A stretch of 9,542 bases of DNA from Undibacterium sp. (GTDB lineage: Bacteria; Pseudomonadota; Gammaproteobacteria; Burkholderiales; Burkholderiaceae_D). The stretch covers positions 1 through 9,542 of the forward strand of contig JAIELM010000225.1 in the NCBI GenBank assembly GCA_019752975.1, in the 5' to 3' direction. The translations under genes and the position numbers were made by a program. Position 1 is the stretch's first letter; each line of letters opens with the position of its first letter. Positions 1-5,679 of the stretch are shown piece after piece. The notes under the pieces were generated by a model. The model was not told where the DNA came from. It saw nothing but the letters and a program-made list of their open reading frames with translations, and did not search any database.

Positions 1-207
1 CGATAGGGCTTGTTGAATCGCGCTAGTGCCATTGGGTAGTAGTGCTGCGACTAAAATGCCGCTACTTATTGCTGCAATTTTGATCCAAGCTGAAGGACGT
101 CGTGATCCTGCAGGTAAGTGGCTTATGCAAGTGTCAGAAAATCCTTCGTCTGCGACCACACTCAGGACTTCTTGTTGGAGTAAATTTTCTAGTTGATTGT
201 CGTTCAT
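1..207 (-). CDS. Probable anti-sigma factor / small membrane protein, N-terminal part (truncated by window edge)
   Basis: Only the first 69 codons are present; the frame stays open to the left edge. The start is an ATG at 207 with an AAGAGG Shine-Dalgarno about 8 nt upstream, 18 nt after the sigma factor stop. The N-terminus (MNDNQLENLL...) is an acidic cytoplasmic segment containing VADEGFSD...LP near residues 18-32. This resembles the D-x-GFS...LP motif I recall in small membrane proteins encoded right after ECF sigma factors. A basic patch (SRRPSAW) precedes one transmembrane segment at about residues 41-58. From position and architecture I infer that it tethers and inhibits the upstream sigma factor. 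No ZAS/zinc-finger HxxxCxxC motif is visible, so if it is an anti-sigma factor it is not of the zinc-binding type in this part. The C-terminal sensor portion is outside the window. Confidence 0.7.
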   Translation of the reverse strand, partial: MNDNQLENLLQQEVLSVVADEGFSDTCISHLPAGSRRPSAWIKIAAISSGILVAALLPNGTSAIQQALS

Positions 208-225
208 ACGCTGCCTCTTTAGTTT

Positions 226-786
226 TCAATTTGCGTGTTCGGACCAAGCACTGAGCATTTGCTTGAGTTTAGCTTTGCCACGGTTGATGTGGGATTTAAG
301 TGTTCCTATCGGCATCTTGAGGACGAAGGCAGCTTCCTCGTGGCTTAAGTCTAAATGGTAGCAGTGTACTAGCACGGATCGTTCCGCTTCTGGTAATTGA
401 TCAATGGCTTTATTGATGTCTAAGCTTAAGTTTTGGTCGACTTGGACGCCCTCGTCATTTTCTACTTCATGTTCTGGAGTAAGCGCAATCTCGTCACGCT
501 GAGCACGTACGGCTTGCAGAAAACAGCTATAGGCGAGCTGATACAACCATGTGGAAAAACGCGCTTCAAAACGGAACTGATTTAGTTTGCGCCACGCCAG
601 CAAAAAAGTCTCCTGCGCTAGGTCATCGGCACGGCCATCATCGCTACCGCATAAACGTCGTAATTGAGCCCGCACCATACCTTGATGACGCCGTACTAAA
701 TGCGCAAACGCCGCCCTATCATCCTGTGCGAGCACACGCGCGATGAGGGCGGCATCTAGCCTTGCTTCTGCAGCGGCGTCGCTCAC
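226..786 (-). CDS. RNA polymerase ECF-type sigma-70 factor
   Basis: This 186-residue protein has the two-domain build of ECF (group 4) sigma factors. Region 2 spans about residues 24-95 and includes DDLAQETFLLAWR (54-66), the region 2.1-2.2 core that contacts the RNA polymerase clamp, and FSTWLYQLAYS, which leads into -10 recognition. An acidic linker (about 100-120) is followed by region 4 (about 123-180), with the helix-turn-helix LSHEEAAFVLKMPIGTLKSHINRGKAKL that reads the -35 element. The start is GTG at 786. Its Shine-Dalgarno (AAGGAAG) lies within the last codons of the upstream gene, whose TAG ends only 3 nt away, so translation is probably coupled. No extra C-terminal domain is present. 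It should redirect polymerase to a small regulon, probably held inactive by the membrane protein encoded next. The inducing signal is unknown. Confidence 0.95.
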   Translation of the reverse strand: MSDAAAEARLDAALIARVLAQDDRAAFAHLVRRHQGMVRAQLRRLCGSDDGRADDLAQETFLLAWRKLNQFRFEARFSTWLYQLAYSCFLQAVRAQRDEIALTPEHEVENDEGVQVDQNLSLDINKAIDQLPEAERSVLVHCYHLDLSHEEAAFVLKMPIGTLKSHINRGKAKLKQMLSAWSEHAN

Positions 787-789
787 GTT

Positions 790-1146
790 CTAGTTCTTCC
801 TTGTTAGTTTCCAACTCAATAGATAACCTATGCCCGCACTGATGGGAATAAAACCTATCGCCCAACCTACATGTTCAGGCAAGGTAAGTAAGAAGAAAGT
901 GAGGCCCGCACCGCTACAAATTAATATCAGTCCACGGCGCAAGTCGCTGTTGCTATTGTCAGGGGTTTGATCGAGTAAGCCTAACGGTATTTCTGCTCCC
1001 TTCTCGGCCAATTTCAGCAGCACCTCATATTGTGCTGCTAGCCTTGCGGCGCGTTGGCGGAGCACGAGTCGGTACAACGCTGCGAAGATGAGCAGAGGGA
1101 TCGTGATGAGAATAACGCCTTTTAAAATTTCGACTACACCGTTCAT
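790..1146 (-). CDS. Small three-helix membrane protein, DUF6249-like
   Basis: This is a 118-residue inner-membrane protein. Hydrophobic segments lie at about residues 8-28, 72-89 and 93-112. Between the first and second is a charged cytoplasmic-type stretch (LRQRAARLAAQYEVLLKLAEKGAEIPLGLLD), then a DLRRGLILI entry into helix 2. A 'KG-x-x-I-P' turn followed by an 'LRRG' helix start is what I recall of DUF6249 proteins, which are often encoded beside sigma-70 factors. That family assignment is from memory. The ATG at 1146 has a strong AAGGAG Shine-Dalgarno that overlaps the TAA stop of the hydrolase gene, and its own stop is 3 nt before the sigma factor GTG. Its function is unknown. The context suggests a membrane component of the sigma/anti-sigma signalling unit. 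No catalytic residues are evident. Confidence 0.8.
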   Translation of the reverse strand: MNGVVEILKGVILITIPLLIFAALYRLVLRQRAARLAAQYEVLLKLAEKGAEIPLGLLDQTPDNSNSDLRRGLILICSGAGLTFFLLTLPEHVGWAIGFIPISAGIGYLLSWKLTRKN

Positions 1147-1155
1147 GTTGACTCC

Positions 1156-2610
1156 TTATTTTTGTTGCTGGATAAAGCGTGTTACACGTTGCAATAGGAT
1201 AGGCGCGATGGTTTCTGCAATGTCCGAATATTCAGATTGTGCGCCAGTATTTGCGGTTTGAAAATTGTGATTTAAGGCTGGTAATATGGCGAGTTCTACT
1301 TTGCCATTGCCACTCGCCTTGAGCGCTGTGGTGATTGCGGCGATGTTGGTGGTAGCATTCATTTGCGTATCTTTCTCTCCATTGAGCACTAAAGCAGGAA
1401 CCTTTACTGCTCTCCAATCTTGATCTGGATGGGTATTCAAAGCCGTATGCGCCCAAGGCGAGGCGGCAATTTCGCGTGACAAAGTCGGCAGTTGCGCACG
1501 GTACTTGCCAAGTACCGCTTTCTCTTCGGCGCTTAAGCTTTGCATTAGGGCACCCAATGCACCCATACGTGCTTTGATATCGGCTTGGGTTCGCACAATC
1601 TGGTAGAACTGATTACCTACTTTGGTAGCGATTGCCAACTCTGCTTGAGTGGCTCCCGCGAATTCCAAATTACGTGTATTTTCAGCTTCTAACACGGGCA
1701 TTAAATCCAAACCTGGACCTGCTAGCGACACCATAAAATCTACCGCTGGCGCACCTCCTTTTGCTATTTTTTCTGAGCTTGTTGTCCCTCTTGCCGCTAA
1801 TCTAGCAGCCAATTCGCCACCTTCGCTATGACCGATTACCCCTACTTTTGCGACTTGTGGCCAAGCACGTAAAGTCAGAACTGCCGCTTGCGCATCGGCA
1901 AGTAAGTCGTCAATTGTATGCTGTTCAAAACTACCGGCCGAGCGCATGACGCCGCGTTTATCATAACGTAGTACCGCGATCCCTTGGCGCGTTAAATGAT
2001 CAGCGAGAACGGCAAAATTTTTGTGTCCGTCTTCAGTTTGATCCCGGTCTTCTGGGCCAGTACCGTGAATTAATACGACAGCATTGAATTTTGTTGTGGT
2101 CTTGGCCGTATTGGGTAGGGTCAAACTGGCGCTCAGTTGTGTCCCATCTGCGCTGGTAATGCTCAACTCTTGGGTGTGGTAAGGAAGCGTGCCGTGTGGT
2201 GTTTGGGGGCGTAGCGGCTCGCCAAAACTGTCTACTTTATGAAAACGCACTGGGGCATTGATACCGTTTTGTTTTAATTCACCGACTAAGTCACCCTCTA
2301 TTAATTTCAAACTCAAATGACTTTGATTAGGACCGTCTAGCTCTAACATGTCGTTTTGTTCTACGATCTTCAATAAACGAGCACTTTGAAAATCACGATC
2401 TATCATCACCACGTTGCCGTTGGGACTGCCATCGGCGCGGGCGAATAATTCTAGGCCGGAACGCATGCTACGTTGTTGGATTTCGATTTTAGCCTGCCAT
2501 TTTCCATAGCTTTGTTCAATCACGCCAGCTAGGGCGGAGGTGGAAAAAAGAGCGCCAGAAGTAAGCATTAAGCTAAGCGCTAAAATTGTACGTGGTGTGG
2601 TGATAGGCAT
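1156..2610 (-). CDS. Exported alpha/beta-fold serine hydrolase (S9/dienelactone-hydrolase-like)
   Basis: This 484-residue enzyme starts at ATG 2610. It opens with a Sec signal peptide (MPITTPRTILALSLML...), cleaved probably after STSALA near residue 28, so it should act in the periplasm or outside the cell. Residues 30-140 form a beta-rich N-terminal region of unknown role. The alpha/beta-hydrolase core follows: oxyanion-hole motif LIHGTGPEDRDQ (His182), RYDKRG, nucleophile elbow GHSEGG (Ser262), an acid loop LNGEKDTQ (Asp414) and NHNF (His448). The predicted triad is Ser262-Asp414-His448. The fold suits an esterase or peptidase; the substrate cannot be deduced. A longer reading from TTG 2652 would bury the signal peptide behind 14 polar residues and is less likely. 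The Shine-Dalgarno is modest (GAGAG). It is the first gene of the sigma-factor operon, so it may be under that sigma factor's control (inference). Confidence 0.9.
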   Translation of the reverse strand: MPITTPRTILALSLMLTSGALFSTSALAGVIEQSYGKWQAKIEIQQRSMRSGLELFARADGSPNGNVVMIDRDFQSARLLKIVEQNDMLELDGPNQSHLSLKLIEGDLVGELKQNGINAPVRFHKVDSFGEPLRPQTPHGTLPYHTQELSITSADGTQLSASLTLPNTAKTTTKFNAVVLIHGTGPEDRDQTEDGHKNFAVLADHLTRQGIAVLRYDKRGVMRSAGSFEQHTIDDLLADAQAAVLTLRAWPQVAKVGVIGHSEGGELAARLAARGTTSSEKIAKGGAPAVDFMVSLAGPGLDLMPVLEAENTRNLEFAGATQAELAIATKVGNQFYQIVRTQADIKARMGALGALMQSLSAEEKAVLGKYRAQLPTLSREIAASPWAHTALNTHPDQDWRAVKVPALVLNGEKDTQMNATTNIAAITTALKASGNGKVELAILPALNHNFQTANTGAQSEYSDIAETIAPILLQRVTRFIQQQK

Positions 2611-2676
2611 TTTATTTTCTCTCAAAATGTGTTTGCTACAGGGAGCGTGCAAGACAAAATTCTTGTCTGTTATCGA

Positions 2677-2708
2677 TTAGATGCAGCGGCAAGCTGATTT
2701 GGATGCAG
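2677..2708. repeat. Direct repeat, possible activator site
   Basis: TTAGATGCAG (2677-2686) and TTGGATGCAG (2699-2708) match at 9 of 10 positions. Their starts are 22 bp apart, about two helical turns, so a bound dimer would see both on one DNA face. They lie 67-98 bp upstream of the hydrolase start. A regulatory role is inference. Confidence 0.35.
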
Positions 2709-2738
2709 ATGAGTGAAAATATTTTTTGATGTGGCAGT

Positions 2739-2758
2739 TGGTATAAAGAACTTCTTTA
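2739..2758 (+). promoter_or_regulatory. Extended -10-like box overlapped by a 15-bp palindrome
   Basis: TGGTATAAA (2739-2747) fits an extended -10 (TGnTATAAT, last base off). No good -35 is visible. A palindrome with 7-bp arms TAAAGAA and TTCTTTA around a central C (2744-2758) overlaps the box and the expected transcription start, where a repressor would block initiation. Transcription from here would include the AAGGAGGT at 2783. This is a candidate only. Confidence 0.3.
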
Positions 2759-2782
2759 AAAAGGAAGCTTAATCGCAATGAC

Positions 2783-2796
2783 AAGGAGGTGCGATG
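2783..2796 (+). promoter_or_regulatory. Near-perfect Shine-Dalgarno before an out-of-frame ATG
   Basis: AAGGAGGTG (2783-2791) is an unusually complete match to the 16S 3' end complement and sits 4 nt before ATG 2794. That ATG opens a 61-codon frame ending at 2979, out of frame with the DUF2946 gene and overlapping its 5' third. The DUF2946 frame is the better protein, so this may serve a leader peptide, couple translation, or be chance. Confidence 0.35.
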
Positions 2797-2806
2797 TTGT
2801 TTTGTA

Positions 2807-2835
2807 TTGTGACAACGAACGCGAAGCGCTACAAT
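2807..2835 (+). promoter_or_regulatory. Candidate sigma-70 promoter for the DUF2946 gene
   Basis: TTGTGA (2807-2812, 4 of 6 to TTGACA) is separated by 17 bp from TACAAT (2830-2835, 5 of 6 to TATAAT). The predicted start of transcription is around 2842-2843, on or next to the ATG at 2843, so the mRNA would be leaderless. This agrees with the absence of a Shine-Dalgarno before that ATG. Confidence 0.5.
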
Positions 2836-2842
2836 CTCGCCT

Positions 2843-3211
2843 ATGTTTGCCGCTCTCTTTTCCCGTCGTGTCGTCATTGCCGTGTTAGTCCTATATGGAT
2901 TAACGCTCAGTTTAGCCATGGCTGCGCCGCTTTTGAACGCGAAAACGGGAAATTTTATTTGTACCAGCACCGGTTTTAAGGTGCTACCGCAGGAAACGCC
3001 AACGGATAGAAGTACGAATCACCATACTCTCGATTGCGCCTTGTGCGTTCCTATGGGCATAGCGCCTAGCCCTGTTTTTTTAGACGCAGCACCTCCCACG
3101 CATACCTTGTCTTATGCCACGCGCTCGATTCCTGCTGCGCGTTTGGCCTCCTTAGTATCCGCCCCGCTTCCAGCGCGTGGTCCACCTGAGTTCTCTTTCT
3201 CCTCGATTTAA
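2843..3211 (+). CDS. DUF2946-type exported Cys protein (possible metal-handling partner of the receptor)
   Basis: This 122-residue protein has an N-terminal hydrophobic signal or anchor (about residues 9-29, ending LSLAMAAP), then a short Cys-bearing body: C40 in NFICTSTG and a C65-x-x-C68 pair in DCALCVP, preceded by H60-H61. The C-terminus is Pro/Ala-rich with ARGPP. An N-terminal hydrophobic helix, an I-C-T motif, a C-x-x-C after His and a terminal A-R-x-P-P are features I recall of DUF2946 proteins. These are often encoded beside TonB-dependent metal, notably copper, receptors. The ATG at 2843 lacks a Shine-Dalgarno, and an in-frame stop (2810-2812) with no start codon after it rules out an upstream start. 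The receptor gene follows after 92 bp. The biochemical role is unknown; metal binding by the Cys/His cluster is inference. Confidence 0.75.
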   Translation: MFAALFSRRVVIAVLVLYGLTLSLAMAAPLLNAKTGNFICTSTGFKVLPQETPTDRSTNHHTLDCALCVPMGIAPSPVFLDAAPPTHTLSYATRSIPAARLASLVSAPLPARGPPEFSFSSI

Positions 3212-3214
3212 ATC

Positions 3215-3236
3215 ACTACCCCTCTAGAGGGGTAGT
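3215..3236. repeat. 22-bp perfect palindrome (hairpin or operator) between DUF2946 and receptor genes
   Basis: The arms ACTACCCCTCT and AGAGGGGTAGT are exact reverse complements with no spacer. The palindrome starts 3 nt after the DUF2946 stop codon (3209-3211). As RNA it gives a stem of about 9 bp with a CUAG loop. It is not followed by a T tract, so it is not a textbook intrinsic terminator. An mRNA-stabilising or attenuating hairpin, or a dimeric protein site, are possible. Confidence 0.6.
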
Positions 3237-3244
3237 TGCTTGTC

Positions 3245-3266
3245 GTACCTGCATCGCTGCGGGTGC
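3245..3266 (+). repeat. Second hairpin upstream of the receptor gene
   Basis: The sequence folds as a stem of about 9 bp (with two G-U pairs) around a TCGC loop, core ACCTGCA / TGCGGGT, 8 nt after the 22-bp palindrome. The two hairpins together occupy most of the 92-bp gap. Confidence 0.35.
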
Positions 3267-3284
3267 TTATGCGCCTATACTATT

Positions 3285-3290
3285 TATAAT
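3285..3290 (+). promoter_or_regulatory. Consensus -10 box before the receptor gene
   Basis: A perfect TATAAT lies 13 nt before the receptor ATG at 3304, so transcription would start around 3297 with a leader of only some 6-7 nt. No good -35 is seen at 16-18 bp, where the second hairpin ends. No Fur box or other recognised operator is evident. The start region (TTTTTAAAAACAAAATG) has no Shine-Dalgarno. Confidence 0.35.
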
Positions 3291-3303
3291 TTTTAAAAAC
3301 AAA

Positions 3304-5595
3304 ATGAAACTTGCCCTAAAACCTCTAGCGCTCATTCTCGCTACCGCCTTTTGTCACACCACTTTTGCCCAAGGCATCGCCACTGAACAACAAGTACAAA
3401 GCGTTGCCATTGAGGGTAAACGCTCGCCCTTAGCAGCAAATTTGCCCGCCACGACCGCTAGCTTGACGGTCGAACAATTACGTCTGCAACAGAATATTTT
3501 TAACCCCGAAGATGTGTTACTCAACATGCCAAATACCACCATACGTAAACGTTATTCGGGCGATAGAAATGCGCTTATTGGAGGTCGCAGTTTTAGCAGC
3601 ACGCAAGCGCCGCGCGGTTTAGTGCTACTAGACGGTTATTTGATTTCGAATTTCTTGGGGCGTTTTGATGCGCCGCGCTGGAATATGATTGCACCAGAAG
3701 AAATCGAACGCGTCGATATGTTGTTCGGTCCGTTTTCTGCCATTTATCCGGGCAACTCTATAGGTAGCACGATCATTGTTTCGACCAGAAAACCCAAGAC
3801 TTTCGAGGCCTCGGCACGATTCGCGTTACAGCGCGAAAACTTCGACTCCTATGGTCAACACGAAAAATTAACGAACATGCAAAGCTCGATCCAAATTGGC
3901 GATAAATTACCTAATGGAATTTGGTATCGCTTCATGGCGAATCACCAAGACTCGACCGGACACCCAATGCAATATTACAGCGTGAACGCCAACGACGCTG
4001 GGGTGTTCGCTAAACCTGCCGGAACTAAAAGCACGACAGCTGTTACAGGCGTGATCTACGATATCGCACCGACCGGACAAAAACGTGCTGTATTTGGTGC
4101 CAACGCGGGTGCGATAGACCATACTCTACAAAACACAGTGAAGGCACAATTTGGCTATGATTTCTCGAATAATCTGACGGCGGAAGGAATGCTTGCATGG
4201 TGGAATAACGACTCTGCCACTCGTAATTCCAGTCAAATGAGAGATGCGACAGGGCAGACAATTTGGAGTGGTCGTGTCAGTAATAATGGTAATGTGTGGG
4301 ACATCCCCACTACTGCTTTCGCCCCATTTAATCGTAACGAAGCCCATTTGCAATCTGGTGTAACACTTAAAACTCGCTACTCTAGTGGATGGAATTTCTC
4401 CCTCGTGGCGAGTCAATATCAAATTTTAGAAGACCTACAAAGAAACGCCAATAACCCCGACCCGGTAGCTGCTCTTGGCGGCGCTGGCACTTCGACCACC
4501 CGTGAAGGTACCCACTTTCGTACCTTAGAATTACAATCCACCTACAAGCCTATAGCCGGTCAACACTACTTAAGTCTCTGTCTGCACGCCAACACCTACC
4601 ATCTACAACAGCAAGTGCAAAATATTGTCAGTGATTGGCGCACTAATAGCGGTGTAGATAGCCAAAAAGTAGCAGGTGATACTCGGCTTTTCGCCTTGTA
4701 TGGGCAAGACGCTTGGAACTTCGCGCCTAGTTGGAAAGCGACCTTAGGTGCGCGTTGGGAATCTTGGAATGCCGATGATGGGTTTCAACAATTCACTCCG
4801 GGCGCGACTCAAAATTATGCCGCACGCCATCTCACGACCTTCTCACCCAAAGCGGCTTTAACGTGGGATGCGATGGATGAGGTCACGCTGCGTTTATCAG
4901 CTGGCCGCGGTACTCGCTTTGCTACGGTCGCCGAATTATTTCAAGGTTCACAATCGGGTTCGAGCATCGTGGTCAACGATCCTCACCTTCGTCCAGAGCG
5001 TTCTGACGCTTTCGAGTTCATGCTGGAAAAACGCTTTAATAATGCGAATTTACGCGTCTCGATTTTTCAAGACAAAATTCGCGACACTATTTGGAGCCAA
5101 ACCAATCTCACAGTTTTTCCTAATATCACCAATGTACAAAATGTTGATCTAGTCAATACCCGCGGCATAGAATTAGCTGGCGATATGGATCATTTTTTTA
5201 TCGCTGGTTTAAGCCTCAATGGCAATCTTGCTTTGAATCATGCCACGATACTAGAGAACAAAAACTTCCCTGGCTCAGTAGGCAAAGAATGGGTTCGAAT
5301 TCCACGTGTGCGTGCTTCTATCGGCGTCAATTATATGGTTAATAGCGTTTGGAATCTCGCGACCACTCTGCGTTATGTCGGTCGTCAATACACTGACATG
5401 ATGAATCTTGATAGCTATCCCGATACCTATGGCGGTGTCTCACGGGTAAAGCAAATTGACCTTCGCGCGGTGTATATGCCAAGCAAAAATTGGCAGTTGG
5501 CGATGGGAATAGATAATGTTTTAGATTATCGTGCGTATCAATATCACCCTCTACCTGGACGCAATTTGTTTGCTGAAATTCGGTATATATTTTAA
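3304..5595 (+). CDS. TonB-dependent outer-membrane receptor
   Basis: This 763-residue receptor has a Sec signal peptide (MKLALKPLALILATAFCH..., cleavage probably after FA at 22) and a TonB-box-like SVAIEG near residues 33-38. A plug domain follows at about 45-165 (LTVEQLRLQQN, LLNMPNTTIRKR, VLLDGYLIS, EEIERVDMLFGPFSAIYPGN). A 22-strand-type beta-barrel then runs to a C-terminus ending FAEIRYIF, the terminal aromatic expected for BAM-dependent assembly. The length is normal for the family. It should import a ligand across the outer membrane using TonB-ExbBD energy, encoded elsewhere. The plug differs from classical siderophore receptors: RKRYSGDRN and YPGNSIGSTI replace the usual YG-x-x-A-x-GG-x-I-N-I pattern. 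It matches a receptor subgroup I recall from memory with unassigned substrate. Its neighbours suggest a metal or metal chelate. Confidence 0.93.
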   Translation: MKLALKPLALILATAFCHTTFAQGIATEQQVQSVAIEGKRSPLAANLPATTASLTVEQLRLQQNIFNPEDVLLNMPNTTIRKRYSGDRNALIGGRSFSSTQAPRGLVLLDGYLISNFLGRFDAPRWNMIAPEEIERVDMLFGPFSAIYPGNSIGSTIIVSTRKPKTFEASARFALQRENFDSYGQHEKLTNMQSSIQIGDKLPNGIWYRFMANHQDSTGHPMQYYSVNANDAGVFAKPAGTKSTTAVTGVIYDIAPTGQKRAVFGANAGAIDHTLQNTVKAQFGYDFSNNLTAEGMLAWWNNDSATRNSSQMRDATGQTIWSGRVSNNGNVWDIPTTAFAPFNRNEAHLQSGVTLKTRYSSGWNFSLVASQYQILEDLQRNANNPDPVAALGGAGTSTTREGTHFRTLELQSTYKPIAGQHYLSLCLHANTYHLQQQVQNIVSDWRTNSGVDSQKVAGDTRLFALYGQDAWNFAPSWKATLGARWESWNADDGFQQFTPGATQNYAARHLTTFSPKAALTWDAMDEVTLRLSAGRGTRFATVAELFQGSQSGSSIVVNDPHLRPERSDAFEFMLEKRFNNANLRVSIFQDKIRDTIWSQTNLTVFPNITNVQNVDLVNTRGIELAGDMDHFFIAGLSLNGNLALNHATILENKNFPGSVGKEWVRIPRVRASIGVNYMVNSVWNLATTLRYVGRQYTDMMNLDSYPDTYGGVSRVKQIDLRAVYMPSKNWQLAMGIDNVLDYRAYQYHPLPGRNLFAEIRYIF

Positions 5596-5625
5596 GCGTT
5601 TAAGCGTATGGGTAAATAATTTCGT

Positions 5626-5653
5626 CGTGTGGGCGCGTTTTTGCGCCCACATG
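5626..5653 (+). repeat. Strong hairpin between receptor and PepSY genes
   Basis: The arms TGTGGGCGC and GCGCCCACA flank a GTTTTT loop; outer pairs extend the stem to about 11 bp with one G-U. It lies 31-58 nt after the receptor stop and 26 nt before the PepSY ATG. No T tract follows it, so a partial terminator or a 3'-end stabiliser that sets receptor:PepSY expression ratio is more likely than full termination. The T run sits in the loop, not after the stem. Confidence 0.6.
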
Positions 5654-5679
5654 GTCACCACCAATTCCACGAGAAAAAA

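Larger units (their letters stand above)
2611..2842. promoter_or_regulatory. Divergent intergenic control region
   Basis: These 232 bp separate the hydrolase-sigma operon (minus) from the DUF2946-receptor genes (plus). I see an inverted repeat AGACAA-n5-TTGTCT at 2652-2668, a direct repeat TTAGATGCAG / TTGGATGCAG at 2677-2686 and 2699-2708, and a 15-bp palindrome at 2744-2758 overlapping an extended -10-like box. There is also a Shine-Dalgarno-like AAGGAGGT at 2783-2790 and a plus-strand promoter-like pair just before the DUF2946 start. I could not find a convincing sigma-70 or ECF-type promoter for the minus-strand operon. No convincing gene lies here. Confidence 0.6.

Noticed and set aside
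2611..2652. N-terminal extension of the hydrolase from TTG 2652
   Set aside because: It would add 14 polar residues in front of a clean signal peptide; ATG 2610 gives the normal exported form.
2677..2970. 97-codon minus-strand frame across the divergent region
   Set aside because: It overlaps the DUF2946 gene antisense, has an unnatural basic composition, and shows no ribosome site or motif.
3280..3303. Possible Fur box before the receptor
   Set aside because: The region is A/T-rich, but I could not align it convincingly to the GATAATGATAATCATTATC consensus.
4126..4422. 98-codon minus-strand frame inside the receptor gene
   Set aside because: It is an antisense shadow of a beta-barrel coding region with no ribosome site.
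5629..5679. N-terminal extension of the PepSY protein from GTG 5629
   Set aside because: The start would lie inside a strong hairpin with no Shine-Dalgarno, and the extra residues (MGAFLRPHGHH...) are untypical.
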